From assembly GCA_963797485.1 (NCBI GenBank), contig CAWCPF010000003.1, positions 1-64,000 of the forward strand: DNA of 64,000 bases, read 5' to 3'. This document shows positions 7,206 to 17,005 of the stretch, one piece after another. Each line of letters begins with the position of its first letter. The first letter of the stretch is position 1. The notes below the pieces were generated by a model. That model was not told where the DNA came from. It saw nothing but the letters and a program-made list of their open reading frames with translations, and did no database searches. Position numbers and translations under genes: made by a program. Source of the DNA: CAWAND01 sp963797485 (GTDB lineage: Bacteria; Chloroflexota; Anaerolineae; Anaerolineales; E44-bin32).

Positions 7206-8936
7206 TCATTCATGATGGACAGCATCAACTTCGGACAAAGGCAGGACGACGCTGATGCAGGTACCCTGTCCCTCGGTTGAGCGGACGCCGAGCGATCCGC
7301 CCGCCAATTCGGCGCGCTCGCGCATGTTGACCATGCCCAGGGAACCTCGCTGTTCGTAGTTGGCGTCAACCGCCCCGACGTTGAAGCCGACGCCATCGTC
7401 CTCAACCTCCAGCCGCAATCCGTCTTCAACCTGCTTGATGCGAATCCAGATGTTTTCAGCCGCGGCGTGCTTCTGGGCGTTGTGAACCGCTTCCTCGACA
7501 ATGTAGAACAGAGCGCCCTGTACTCCGGGCTCCAGCCCCGCCGTAGCCTCCGGGTCGATCTCGAGATTGATCTCTTCCTCCTCAGCCTCGCGAGCTTTAA
7601 GTGCCAGCTGATACAGGGCGGGCCCGAGGCCTTGGGACTCCAAAATCAATGGCCGCAGGGTGAAAAGCATGTTGCGGATTTCGCGCGTGGTCTGCCGCGC
7701 CATTTCCTCGACCTTGGCGATTTCCTGCGATGCGACCTTCGGGTCGCGCGAAATCTGGCGCCGGGCAAAGTTGGCGCGCATGGCGATCGAGGCGATGGAT
7801 TGCGTGGGGCCGTCGTGGAGGTTGCGTGCCAATCGGCGTCTGGCTTCCTCCTGGAGTTCGGTGAAGCGCTCTCTTTCATTCAAAAGCGTCTGATAGCGGA
7901 TGGCATTGTGCCAGACACGCCCGGCCTGTCGCGCCACCGCCATCAGCAGCTCACTCTGCCTCGGCGTCCACTCCACAGCCTCGTCCCGGCCGATGAACAC
8001 GGCTGCCGGCAGCCCTTCGGGGGGCATGGGCAGCGGGATCGCCACCACCCAGGGTGCCTCGGCCAGTCCCGCCCATCGCCCCAGGAACCCGTCAGCCGCC
8101 GGCGCCTTAAGCGTCACCGGCACCCCGCGAGTCCACAAATCGTCCAGCGCCGTCGATGTGGTTGGTGGCGTCCGGTCTGGGGCAGCCATGAAACCGCGAG
8201 TGCCGGCCCACTCTCCCGCCTCGAGCGGCCCGACCCACAATCCGGCGGCTCGGGCGGTGGGGCGCCCGGCTGCCACCAGCCCCGCCTCGACCAACTCGAT
8301 CACCCGCAGGGCTAGCTCACTCAGGTCCAGGCTTTCGTCGGCTCGAGACACCAAACCGAGCACGCGATCGAGCGTGTTGTCGACGGACTCGGACGGTGGG
8401 ATCCGCGGCGAGGCCGGCACGGCGCCGGCAGCCGGCGTCTGGTGGGCCAGCCAGGTGATGGCGGTCGTCCCGGCTAACCCGCTGACGGTGGTCCAGATCA
8501 CCCGCCAGATGTCCACGCCAAGATCGGGCCGATTCAGGGCCAGGACGGCGCCGGTCGCCAGCCAGCCGGCCGCCCCCAGCCCCGCCCCGGCAGGCAGACC
8601 CAGGCGCAAGGCGGTCGCGGCCCCAGCCATGCTCAAAGACCACCACAGCGGGCTCTGAAATCCCCCGCTCAACCCGATCATCAGCATGGGCAGCAGGAAG
8701 TCGAGCGCCAGCCGAGCCGCCCGGAGCCCACTCGACAATTCGGCCCATGCCGGACGGAAGGCCCCAAAAGCGGCAAACACCACATAGGCCGCGCCTGCGA
8801 TCCCCAGCCACAGGCCGAATAGCCCTCGCCATGCACTGACGAGGAGCACCGCCGCCAGATTGAGCCATCGCCATTGCCTCAGCCCCGGGTGCAGACCATG
8901 TGGCCGATCAGACGTCGGAGCAGCTTCGGGCAACAT
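7206..8936 (-). CDS. sensor histidine kinase (GAF + HisKA_3/HATPase)
   Basis: 576 residues. The N-terminus has about five membrane helices (residues ~25-175), then a GAF-like cytoplasmic region (~195-340), a coiled-coil and the HisKA_3 box RRLARNLHDGPTQSIASIAM with the phospho-accepting His near residue 370, and a HATPase_c domain (EEAVHNAQKHAAA N-box, EDDGVGFN, GSLGMVNMRERAELAGG). This is a NarX/DesK-type kinase. No response regulator is adjacent, so its partner lies elsewhere or it is an orphan. Ends at 7206; start ATG 8936. The gene continues the minus-strand run of this region. Confidence 0.9.
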   Translation of the reverse strand: MLPEAAPTSDRPHGLHPGLRQWRWLNLAAVLLVSAWRGLFGLWLGIAGAAYVVFAAFGAFRPAWAELSSGLRAARLALDFLLPMLMIGLSGGFQSPLWWSLSMAGAATALRLGLPAGAGLGAAGWLATGAVLALNRPDLGVDIWRVIWTTVSGLAGTTAITWLAHQTPAAGAVPASPRIPPSESVDNTLDRVLGLVSRADESLDLSELALRVIELVEAGLVAAGRPTARAAGLWVGPLEAGEWAGTRGFMAAPDRTPPTTSTALDDLWTRGVPVTLKAPAADGFLGRWAGLAEAPWVVAIPLPMPPEGLPAAVFIGRDEAVEWTPRQSELLMAVARQAGRVWHNAIRYQTLLNERERFTELQEEARRRLARNLHDGPTQSIASIAMRANFARRQISRDPKVASQEIAKVEEMARQTTREIRNMLFTLRPLILESQGLGPALYQLALKAREAEEEEINLEIDPEATAGLEPGVQGALFYIVEEAVHNAQKHAAAENIWIRIKQVEDGLRLEVEDDGVGFNVGAVDANYEQRGSLGMVNMRERAELAGGSLGVRSTEGQGTCISVVLPLSEVDAVHHE

Positions 8937-9010
8937 GGCCTAAGCGCATCCAGCCGGGTGCCTTCGCCAGCTGAGGACAGGACAAACCTCGAGCCAGCCC
9001 ATTATGCGCC

Positions 9011-10852
9011 TCATCCCAGCCCGGGGTACAGCCCGATCAGCCCACCCAGCACCGAATCGTGGGGGCCGAGGATCCACACGACTTCCCGCCCTCCGGAAAT
9101 CAGGCAGCTGACCTCGTCACCCACGGCCCAGCACACGCCGCTGGGGAATTCAATTCGGTTGCCGCGATAGCGCGCCGAGAGCAGGCCATTCATGGCCGAC
9201 TTGAATTCGGCAGCGTCGGCGGTCGTGTCCCACATCCAATCGGCGTCCAAGACCGATTGGTCCGTGCTGTCGTCGTAGAAAACCTGGTACACATCACCGC
9301 CCCAACCGCGGCTGGCCAACTCGGCAGCCGCCAGGTCCACCTGGGCGGCCTGATCGGCGCTGAAACCGAGCAGCAGGTAGGTCATCCACTCTCCGAGCGT
9401 ATCCTGGGTGAGCCGCCGCCATTCCGGACCCAGCACTGCGGCGACATCCTTGGCCGGGACATCCAGCGGAGGTTCGTGCCGGAGGTATTTGTCGACATGC
9501 AGTATCTGCTCGGTGCTGTCCGGCAGGCGGTCATAGGCCCGGTCGACCTCGGCCCAATTGCCGCGCTGGTAGAGATCCTCCACGAAGGCCAGCCCCTGGA
9601 CATACGGGAAGCCGGCATCTTCGCCCGCATAGGGCGGGGGCACGTCTTCCGGCAGGGTCTGTCTGGGCGGGTGGTAGTTCAGGATATCGGTGTAATCCTG
9701 GTAGTTGGCATATTGGGTCAGCCACTGGGTCATCAACAACGTGGCGTCCCCTTCGACCAGGGCCTGGATGGCCTTGCATTGATCCTGTGTCCGCTGGCAC
9801 AGTGGATAAACTCCGGCCCGATCGATGTGATAGTGCTGATCCACCAGCGCGTGGTCATATTCGTGCGAGTAGACCCAGCGTTCGATCCCCGAGAAGCGGC
9901 CGCCGATGACAAAGATCTCCTTGCTCCACGGCAGGTAGAAACCCCCGATACTGTCCGTCAGGCTGTTCAGGATATTGGTGTACAAGTCATACGTGGGTTT
10001 GGTCAGACCCAGAGCAATAAGGGTGTGCGCCAGGTCGACGACCTCCGCCTTGCTCCCGCCTCCGACAAGGAAGCTGCCCTCGAGGAAGGGCCGGACCTTG
10101 ACCACCGAGATCACATATGAAGACGGCTGGCCCTCAATGGCCAGGCCGCGCAGATCGGCCACTTGCGCCTGAATGGTGGCCATTTCGTCGAGGGTTTCCT
10201 GATCCGGCGGAGCCGGGGTAGCGGTGGCTGTCACCGTGGGCGTGAATGTGATCGTGGCCGTCTCCGTCGGCGTCTCCGACGGGGTCTCGGTCCAGGTCGG
10301 CGGAAGCCCTACCGCCGCTCCGAGGGTGGCGCGGATCGTGGCCGAGGCGGCTATGCCGGTCTCTTGGGCCGCCTGGCGCTGGTCCAATGAACTGGTGAAG
10401 AAGCGGAAGAATGCGATGCCCCCGCCGATGGCTGCCAGAATAAGGATCACGGAAGCGGCGATGGCCGCCGGCCTGACCCACGGCGCCCAGGTCCGCCCCA
10501 GACGGCGAGAAGCCCGCACGCCCGTGCCCTGGGGCCCGGCTACGCCCATGGCGCGCTGCGGCGGTTGGGATGGCGGCGCGGCAGGGCTTGGCGGAGGCTC
10601 AACCTGGCGCGCCTGGCCGGTGAGATCGGCGAGGCGCGCGCGCGCCCGGGCGTTGTCGGGCTTGATCGCCAGGGCGCGATTGAGGCACTCAACCTGGCGG
10701 TCTTTGTCGGGAATGGCGAAGCTGAGCAGATACCAGCCGACATCCGAGCGCGGATGCGCCTGCACATAGCGGACCAGCAACGGGCGCGCCTGCTCCGGGC
10801 TTCCCTGGCGCAGGTATTCAATCGACCGATTGAGATCGTCCGGCGTGCTCAC
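9011..10852 (-). CDS. TPR-anchored HEXXH metallopeptidase-like membrane protein
   Basis: 613 residues. Residues ~1-80 form a short TPR-like cytoplasmic module (SIEYLRQGSPEQARPLLVRY...ECLNRALAIKPDN). A membrane helix follows (~128-150, AAIAASVILILAAIGGGIAFF), then a Thr/Pro stalk (~184-216) and a long extracytoplasmic domain with a zinc-protease signature HEYDH at 330-334 and a downstream Glu in ALVEGDATLL (E368), the arrangement of gluzincin-type peptidases. The substrate is unknown; the plan suggests a surface protease tethered to a cytoplasmic protein-protein module. ATG 10852 is the start. It is followed by an isolated kinase gene and preceded by a 90-base gap. Confidence 0.75.
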   Translation of the reverse strand: MSTPDDLNRSIEYLRQGSPEQARPLLVRYVQAHPRSDVGWYLLSFAIPDKDRQVECLNRALAIKPDNARARARLADLTGQARQVEPPPSPAAPPSQPPQRAMGVAGPQGTGVRASRRLGRTWAPWVRPAAIAASVILILAAIGGGIAFFRFFTSSLDQRQAAQETGIAASATIRATLGAAVGLPPTWTETPSETPTETATITFTPTVTATATPAPPDQETLDEMATIQAQVADLRGLAIEGQPSSYVISVVKVRPFLEGSFLVGGGSKAEVVDLAHTLIALGLTKPTYDLYTNILNSLTDSIGGFYLPWSKEIFVIGGRFSGIERWVYSHEYDHALVDQHYHIDRAGVYPLCQRTQDQCKAIQALVEGDATLLMTQWLTQYANYQDYTDILNYHPPRQTLPEDVPPPYAGEDAGFPYVQGLAFVEDLYQRGNWAEVDRAYDRLPDSTEQILHVDKYLRHEPPLDVPAKDVAAVLGPEWRRLTQDTLGEWMTYLLLGFSADQAAQVDLAAAELASRGWGGDVYQVFYDDSTDQSVLDADWMWDTTADAAEFKSAMNGLLSARYRGNRIEFPSGVCWAVGDEVSCLISGGREVVWILGPHDSVLGGLIGLYPGLG

Positions 10853-10945
10853 CGCAGGCGTCCTTCAGGTCACGGCCCGGCTCTCCGGGCCCGCTGGCGT
10901 TCAGTGTAGCATCCGCTCAGGCGCGAGGGAACTGCCCCATATCAG

Positions 10946-12448
10946 CTATGCCGCGCCCTCGGCGGCCGCAAGGCGCTCGCCGGACTGAAGGGACCGGGGG
11001 GCGGTTTTGTGAAATTCTTCACGATCGATCATGGGCACGAATACCCGGCGCCACAGGTTGGTCTGCAGACGCCCTTCGGGATCGCAGCGCGCTTTGAGGC
11101 GCAAGAAGCGTTCGATACTGGCGCGGCCCAGGAAGTCCATCGCCGTTGAGGCACCCAAGGTGCTGTCCTTGGCAAAGTAGAAACGACCGTGGTGGTCGAG
11201 CACGATTCGGTCCAGCGCCTCGGTCAGGTCCTCAAGACGGCCGCGGTTGGTCCGCGTCACCCGGAAATCGAGCGCCAGCGAATAGCCATCCACGGCATGC
11301 GTTAGCAGAAAGTTGTCCGGCCGGTGGCGCTTGGCCACGCCCAGGTAAGGCGGAAGCCGTTTGGACTGGCAGCGCGCGAGCACGGCCTCGAACGCGTCGG
11401 CCGCCTCGGGCGCGGGCACAAAGCACTGGAATTGGATCAGCCCCTGCGGCAAATACGCCCGCTTCCAATTTGGGACGTAGTCCAGCAGGAAGTCGAATTC
11501 GGTCAACGATTGCTCGAAGACGTGGCCGTGGTTTCGGCGCGCCATCCAATACCGGCCCAGATTGATCAGGCGCATGCCCAGGTTGTTTCCGAATGGCTGC
11601 AAGAAGCGCCACAACACCGATTTGGGCACCACCCCAAAAAAGGTATCGGGCAGGTCCTGGCTGTCGAGCCGCAGCCCTTGCGCCGGCGACGGATCTTCAC
11701 CGGGTTCCAGATAACGGGCGACATGGATTTGACCGCGCCCTAGCGCTCGTCCGCCGGCAATCCCATCCACCCAGCCCACCACGAATTGCCAGTCGTCCTT
11801 CAGGGCCTCCATGTCCGCCAGCATGGAGCGCATGTTCGGCGACGACAAGGCCAGCACCTTCACCCGCCCCGAGTAAATGCGTTTCATCTGTAATTGGATG
11901 CGGGTGAAACACCCCAACATTCCCAGGCCCCCGATCATGCCGTAGAAGAGCTCGGAGTCGGATTCGGGCGTGACCGTAACCACGTCGCCGCTGCCCAGCA
12001 GCGCCTCGAAGCACAGCACGTGTTCGCCCAGGGTGCCGGCATGCCAATTGTCTTTGCCGTGGATGTTCATCGCCAGGCAGCCACCGAGCGTGGGGAACAT
12101 GGTGCCCGGGACAACCGGCGGCCACCAACCGTCACCGATGGTGTGGCGCCAGAGCTGCTCAATCGTCACCCCGGGTTCGGCCGTCACTACCCCGTTTTCG
12201 GGATCCCATTCCAGGATCCGGCTCATGCGGGAGAGATCGACCAACATCCCCTCGCTGTTGAGCGAGGCGTCCCCGTAGCTGCGCCCGGCGCCCCGCAGGC
12301 CCAGGCTCACGCCCGCCCGGCGGGCGAGTTCAAAGGTGCGCTTGAGATCCTCGAACGTCGACGGCCGGTAGACATAGTCCATCACCTGCGTGACCTGCCC
12401 CCAGGCGTCGGTGCGTTCCAGGTGATCAGCCGGCAAAATCGAGGTCAC
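10946..12448 (-). CDS. FAD-linked oxidase, DprE1-like
   Basis: 500 residues with a PCMH-type FAD-binding domain (GLRGAGRSYGDASLN; VVPGTMFPTLGGCLAMNIHG) and a C-terminal ALO-type domain ending DPEGRLQTNLWRRVF. The block GGCLAMNIHGKDNWHAGTLG matches the DprE1 subgroup (decaprenylphosphoryl-beta-D-ribose 2'-oxidase) rather than simple lactone oxidases. A short-chain dehydrogenase overlaps its start by 4 bases, as the DprE2 partner would. In mycobacteria the pair epimerises polyprenyl-phospho-ribose to arabinose. Whether this organism makes arabinan is not known; a related sugar-lipid epimerisation is the inference. ATG at 12448. Confidence 0.8.
   Translation of the reverse strand: MTSILPADHLERTDAWGQVTQVMDYVYRPSTFEDLKRTFELARRAGVSLGLRGAGRSYGDASLNSEGMLVDLSRMSRILEWDPENGVVTAEPGVTIEQLWRHTIGDGWWPPVVPGTMFPTLGGCLAMNIHGKDNWHAGTLGEHVLCFEALLGSGDVVTVTPESDSELFYGMIGGLGMLGCFTRIQLQMKRIYSGRVKVLALSSPNMRSMLADMEALKDDWQFVVGWVDGIAGGRALGRGQIHVARYLEPGEDPSPAQGLRLDSQDLPDTFFGVVPKSVLWRFLQPFGNNLGMRLINLGRYWMARRNHGHVFEQSLTEFDFLLDYVPNWKRAYLPQGLIQFQCFVPAPEAADAFEAVLARCQSKRLPPYLGVAKRHRPDNFLLTHAVDGYSLALDFRVTRTNRGRLEDLTEALDRIVLDHHGRFYFAKDSTLGASTAMDFLGRASIERFLRLKARCDPEGRLQTNLWRRVFVPMIDREEFHKTAPRSLQSGERLAAAEGAA
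11007..11024. promoter_or_regulatory. weak palindrome of the TTGTGAA type, inside a gene
   Basis: TTGTGAA-ATTC-TTCACGA lies in the coding sequence for EEFHKTAP of the DprE1-like protein. The location within a gene makes chance likely. Confidence 0.2.
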
Positions 12449-13212
12449 AGGTCTAGTCGCCGGAAAATGAAGGACGGGATGTGCCGGATCACCCAGCCGA
12501 TGACACCCCAGCGTGCCGGCACGTAGGCGACCTGGCGGCCGGCACGAACGGCGCGCCAGATCAACTCGGCGGCCCGCTCAGCCGAAATCGGCGCCCGCAC
12601 GGCGGCGGCGTTCTTGAGCATGTCGGTGTCCACCTGGCCAGCCTTGATGGTCGTCACTGTAACTCCGTGCCTGGCCAGGCGGTTGCGCAAGCCCTCAAGG
12701 TAGGTGTCCAGCCCGGCCTTGGAGGCGGCATACGCCGGTAGGCCGCGCCGCCCTCGGTCACCGGCCACGCTGCTCACACCAACCAGCTGGCCGCGCCCGG
12801 CGCGCTCAAAACGCTCCCCGACGGCGTCACACCAAGCCACGGCGCCGAGTAAATTGACCCGCAGGGTGAGAAGGTCCTGCTCGGCCACATACGCCCCGGG
12901 GTCATGCGGGAACATGATGCCGGCGGCGTAGACGAAGAGATCCAGCCCGTCCAGGTCGCGGGCCACACGCTGAAGCAGACCGGGGATGGCCTCCACGTCG
13001 AGCACGTCGTGTGGATAGGCCAGAGCCTGGTGTCCAAATGCGTCTGCCAGCGCCTGGCGCAGCGCCTCGAGTTCGGGCTTCCGGCGCGCCGCCAGGGCCA
13101 GGTCATAGCCTTCGGCCGCCAGCCGTCGCGCCAGGGCGGCGCCAATCCCTGACGACGCCCCGACGATCAGCGCCTTCGGTCTGGGTTGAAGCGGTCGGTG
13201 CGGATCCTTCAC
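12445..13212 (-). CDS. short-chain dehydrogenase, DprE2-like
   Basis: Rossmann SDR with GASSGIGAALARRLA (TGxxxGxG motif), FVYAAGIMF (NAG-type), catalytic Ser in VGVSSVAG, and YAASKAG (YxxxK). The C-terminal extension VRAGRQVAYVPARWGVIGWV and IRHIPSFIFRRLDL is typical of the DprE2-like subgroup that works with DprE1-type oxidases. I prefer GTG 13212 (VKDPHRP), which has GGGGG about 8 bases upstream; a TTG at 13257 is possible. It overlaps the DprE1-like gene by 4 bases (ATGA), so the two are translated together. Confidence 0.8.
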   Translation of the reverse strand: MKDPHRPLQPRPKALIVGASSGIGAALARRLAAEGYDLALAARRKPELEALRQALADAFGHQALAYPHDVLDVEAIPGLLQRVARDLDGLDLFVYAAGIMFPHDPGAYVAEQDLLTLRVNLLGAVAWCDAVGERFERAGRGQLVGVSSVAGDRGRRGLPAYAASKAGLDTYLEGLRNRLARHGVTVTTIKAGQVDTDMLKNAAAVRAPISAERAAELIWRAVRAGRQVAYVPARWGVIGWVIRHIPSFIFRRLDL

Positions 13213-13347
13213 GGAGTGCCCCCGTCTTCGGCCGGCTGGGTTCGCGCCCCGGCTCAAGATGCGCTATTCTATCAAACACAGGCCGGACAGCCTGTCGGGA
13301 TGCAGGTTCCGGTCCAATCCACCCCTAAGGAGTGAGAACTCCCGGCC

Positions 13348-14237
13348 ATGACCGAACCCACCAGCTGCCAATCCTCAATCCAAGCCCACGAGCCGGTCTT
13401 CGCCACCGCCACCGAGGCCTCCGCCTGGATTTGCCTCGAATACCGGGCCGCGTGGGCAGCCAAGGCTTTTGAGGCCAGCCAGCTGCCGGCCGGCGTCAAA
13501 TCGCGCTTGTCGAAGGCGCTCGAAGCCGCGCCCGGCACACGGCTGCAGATCAATTCGACGTCCCGGGCGAACCCGGGGACCGCTGGCCCTGTATCTCGCC
13601 CAATGGGATCCCCTGCACCCGCGCGCCTACCGGCTCGATTTCGACGACTACGGTGAGCTTGCCGGGTTGGATTTCCCGGCCCTGGTGGCTGGCATTCCGC
13701 CCAAAGCGGCTCGAGAAGAAAAAACCGCCTGGGTGCTGATCTGCGGCAACGGGCGGCGGGATGTGTGCTGCGCCCGTCATGGGGTGGTTTCCTACCGGGC
13801 GCTGGCCGGCAGGGTCCCGGCCGAAGTCTGGCTGTCTGACCATCAAGGCGGGCACCGTTTCGCCGGCAACGGCTGGCTGCTGCCCGCCGGCATCCAGTTG
13901 GGCCGCCTCACCCCCGCCACGGCTCGACGCGTGGTCAACACCTGTCTGCAAGGCGGCTGGGATTTCGACCACGTCCGAGGGCACGCTGCCTACACGCCCT
14001 CACGCGCAAGCGGCGGAGCATTTTCTCCGGCAGCGGCTCGGACTGTCTGGGGCGAACGATTTGCGCCTGGTTTCGGCGGCTGCCGAGAGCGGTACGACCT
14101 GGCGCGTCACCTTCAGCCTCGTCCAAACGGGTCAAGAGCACACCCTGCGCATCGCCGAAGAGCCATCCCGTTTCGAGGTCTTCAAGACGACCGGCGACGC
14201 CGCCGCCTCGCCCGTGAGCCAGTTCCGAGTGATTTGA
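13348..14237 (+). CDS. sucrase/ferredoxin-like family protein, two frameshifts
   Basis: ATG 13348 opens MTEPTSCQSSIQAHEPVFAT. Joined across shifts near 13552 (one base too many after the codons for LQI) and near 14000, the product is about 295 residues. The middle part has the family hallmarks: VLICGNGRRDVCCARHG and SDHQGGHRFAGNGWLLPAG, with Cys and His that in this thioredoxin-like ferredoxin family may bind a [2Fe-2S] cluster. The C-terminus RLGLSGANDLRLVSAAAESG...FEVFKTTGDAAASPVSQFRVI is in the third frame. The function is not established; it lies opposite the metal ABC operon with its end only 16 bases from that operon's end. Confidence 0.75.
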
Positions 14238-14253
14238 GATCCATCGCTCGGAA

Positions 14254-15118
14254 CTACGATTCTCGGACCGGCACCTCGGACAGCTGTCCGGCCTCCCGGC
14301 CGCGCCACGCCGCCCACGCATAGGCGGCGGCAAAGACCACCGAACAGGCCAGCACGATCGCCGGCCCGGAGGCCAGGTTGAGGTAATAAGACAGGACCAA
14401 CCCGGCGACGGACGAGAAGGCCCCGATGAGCGCCGCCAAGAGCATGACGTGGATCAACCGACGCGTGATCAGCGTGGCGGCCGCCGCCGGTGTGATCAAC
14501 ATGGCCAGGACCAGCGCCACCCCCACCGCCTGCAGTGACACGACGATCACCACCGCCAGCAGGACCAGCATCAGGTTGCGCAGCCAGGCGACCGGCAGGC
14601 GCAGGGTGGCGGCCAGAATTGGGTCGAACGAAATGACCATGAACTCTTTATAGAAGGCGGCGATCGTCACCAGCACCCCCAGCCCGAGACCGGCGATCAA
14701 CCACAAGTCGGACCGCGACACACCCAGCAGGTTGCCAAACAGGATATGGGTCAGGTCTACGGCGTAGCTGCCGCGGATGGACAGCATGGCCACGCCGAGC
14801 GCAAACGCGCCGGCGAAAACCACACCGATGGCGGTGTCTTCGGCCACCCGCCCGCGCTGGGTGAGACGGCCAATCATCGAGCGCGGCGGTGACCCCGGCC
14901 GCCAGCGCGCCGACGGCCAGCGGCCAGCCCAGCAGGAAGGCCAGCACCACGCCGGGGAGCACGATGTGCGCCAATGCATCACCGAAAAAAGCCATCCCGC
15001 GCAGCACGACATACGTCCCCAGGACCGGGCACACCACCCCAACCATCAGCGCCGCCAGCAGGCCGCGCACCATGAAGGCATGCGAAAAGGGTTCCGCCAG
15101 CCCCTGAAGCACAATCAT
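14254..15118 (-). CDS. metal (Mn/Zn) ABC transporter permease, one frameshift
   Basis: ABC-3 family permease. The N-terminus (ATG 15118, MIVLQGLAEPFSHAFMVRGL) carries the conserved CPVLGTYVVLRGMAFFGDAL and AHIVLPGVVLAFLLG; a single-base shift near 14885 leads to MIGRLTQRGRVAEDTAIGVV, FGNLLGVS and the final helices. About eight membrane helices in total, about 287 residues, normal for ZnuB/MntB-type permeases. ATG overlaps the TGA of the ATPase gene (ATGA). With the ATPase and binding protein it would import Zn2+ or Mn2+. Last gene of the Fur-controlled operon. Confidence 0.85.
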
Positions 15119-15966
15119 GCCGTCTCGTCCCCCTCGCAATGCGTGTCGGTGAGCACCATGGGCGCGTCTTCGCCGGGCAGGACATGCAGGCTGGAGCCAT
15201 AAGCCGATTGCAGCGCCTGCGGGGTAAACACCCGCTCGGGCGGACCCTGAGCTATGAGCCGGTGGTTGAGGAGCAGCGTCCGGTCAAAATGCTCGGCCGC
15301 CAGGGTCAGATCGTGGGTGGCGACCAGCGAAGGCACGCCGCCGGTTTTGCGCTCATCCAACAGGGCCAGGATGGCCTGCTGGGTGGGTGTGTCGAGCCCC
15401 GTGAGCGGCTCATCCAGCAGGATGATCTCGGCTTCCTGGGCCAGGGCGCGGGCCAGAAAGACGCGCTGTTGCTGGCCCCCCGAGAGGGCTCGAATGTGCC
15501 GCTGCCTGAGCCCGAGCATGCCCACACGGTCGAGCGCACCGTCCACCAGTTCCCAGTCTCGGCGCCCTGGCCAGCGGAACGGTCCGAGCTTCTTGACCCT
15601 GCCCATCATGACCACGTCGGCCACGCTGACCGGAAACCGCCAATCCACCTGGCTTCGCTGTGGGACGTAGGCAATGCAGATGTGGCTCACGGGCAGCTGC
15701 CCGTAGACGCGGATCGAACCGCTCGTCACGGGAAGGATCCCGGCGATGGCTCTCAACAGGGTCGTCTTTCCGGCGCCGTTGGGTCCGACCACGGCGATCG
15801 TCTCGGCGGACCCCATATCAAAAGTAACCGCCTGCAGGGCCGTGGTTCCATCAAACCTGACGGTCAGATCCTCCACTTTCAGCGCCGGCGCGCCGGCCAG
15901 GTGCATGGCCGGGCGGGCCAGCACCTGTTCAAGGCCGGTGGCGGGCACCGGGTTGGGCACGTTCAT
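15115..15966 (-). CDS. metal (Mn/Zn) ABC transporter ATP-binding protein
   Basis: Walker A GPNGAGKTT, Q-loop VPQRSQVDW, signature ALSGGQQQRV, Walker B EIILLDEPLTGLD, and H-loop VATHDLT. The RSQVDWRFPV block is typical of the Mn/Zn (ZnuC/MntB) subgroup. I choose ATG 15966 (MNVPNPVPATG), which lies inside the 3' end of the binding-protein gene; the overlap of 38 bases indicates coupling. The C-terminal Cys/His (DTHCEGDETA) is not part of the fold. Confidence 0.9.
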   Translation of the reverse strand: MNVPNPVPATGLEQVLARPAMHLAGAPALKVEDLTVRFDGTTALQAVTFDMGSAETIAVVGPNGAGKTTLLRAIAGILPVTSGSIRVYGQLPVSHICIAYVPQRSQVDWRFPVSVADVVMMGRVKKLGPFRWPGRRDWELVDGALDRVGMLGLRQRHIRALSGGQQQRVFLARALAQEAEIILLDEPLTGLDTPTQQAILALLDERKTGGVPSLVATHDLTLAAEHFDRTLLLNHRLIAQGPPERVFTPQALQSAYGSSLHVLPGEDAPMVLTDTHCEGDETA

Positions 15967-17005
15967 TAAGCGCCTCCACGATCTGCGTGATATTGAATTG
16001 CATGAAATCGAGGTAGCTCGCCGCCGGTCCATCGGCCGGGCTCAGGCTCTCCAGGTAGATGGGCACGATCGAGACGCCCATGTCGCTTCCGATCTGATCG
16101 GCCAGGCTGTGGTTGTCGAAGACCCCGACAAAGACGGCGCTCACGCCTTCGCGCTCGAGCGTTGCCTCCAAGGCAACCACCTGCTGCGCCGAGGGCTCGG
16201 CCACATCGCTGAACTCGGGCGTGATCGCCCCAACGACCGTGAAACCATAGCGCCGAGCCAGGTAGCCCAGCACCTCGTGGTCCGCAACCAGCTTGCGGTT
16301 GGCCTCCGGCAATCCGGCCACCTGATCAGCGGCCCACTGATCGAGCTGCTTGAGCTGAGCGGTGTAATCCGCGGCGTTGGCTCGGTACTGATCGGCATGC
16401 GCTGGGTCAAGCGCCGACAGCGCCTGGCGCGCGTTTTCGGTCCACTGCATGACGCTGTTGGGGTCGAACCACACATGTGGATCAACTTCCCCAGGTTCGG
16501 CCTCGCCGGCCGCGGCCGGCTGCGACGCCAGTTCATCAGCCATCGCCAGCGGTGTGATGCCGTCCGACAGGGCCACTACCGGCGGGTGATCCTGCGTGCC
16601 GCCCAACAACTTGGTCAGAAAGACTTCGTAGCCCAGCCCGCTCATGAAGACCGCGTCGGACTGATTGAGTTTGACCACGTCCTGAGGTGAAAGCTCATAG
16701 TCGTGCGGGTCGCCGCCGGTGGGGACCAGGATGTTCAGCTCGATCCATGACCCGCCGACGGCGCGGACGGCCTCGGCCAGCAGACCGGTGGTGGCGGTGA
16801 CCTTGAGCTGCCGGCCGGACGACAAGTCGGCAGGCTGCAAATCTGAGGCGGCCACCGTAGCCAGGGTCTCCAAGGACCCCAACCCGGTGCCCGAGCTGCC
16901 CGCCTGCGGCGCGCAACCCGCCATCACGGCCGCCATGAGCAGCGCGGCGAGGCAGGCATGCATGATGAGCGTCCGGCGTGGGATCAGTTTCGACACTGCG
17001 GACAC
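15929..17005 (-). CDS. metal ABC transporter substrate-binding lipoprotein (ZnuA/MntC-like)
   Basis: About 358 residues. A signal peptide with lipobox (AAVMAGC) is followed by the cluster A-1 metal-binding fold: LVPTGGDPHDYELSPQDV (first His ligand), EVDPHVWFDPNSV (second His), VADHEVLGYLARRYGF (third His) and a final Asp in VGVFDNHSLA. The His-rich loop usual in ZnuA is absent, which leaves Mn or Zn open; the Zur-like regulator next door favours Zn. Start GTG 17005 overlaps the fur-family gene by 22 bases. First transport gene of the operon. Confidence 0.9.
   Translation of the reverse strand: MSAVSKLIPRRTLIMHACLAALLMAAVMAGCAPQAGSSGTGLGSLETLATVAASDLQPADLSSGRQLKVTATTGLLAEAVRAVGGSWIELNILVPTGGDPHDYELSPQDVVKLNQSDAVFMSGLGYEVFLTKLLGGTQDHPPVVALSDGITPLAMADELASQPAAAGEAEPGEVDPHVWFDPNSVMQWTENARQALSALDPAHADQYRANAADYTAQLKQLDQWAADQVAGLPEANRKLVADHEVLGYLARRYGFTVVGAITPEFSDVAEPSAQQVVALEATLEREGVSAVFVGVFDNHSLADQIGSDMGVSIVPIYLESLSPADGPAASYLDFMQFNITQIVEALNERAQPGARHRP

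Noticed and set aside
11007..11024. Palindrome as a regulatory site
   Set aside because: Inside the DprE1-like coding region with an imperfect arm; chance is more likely.
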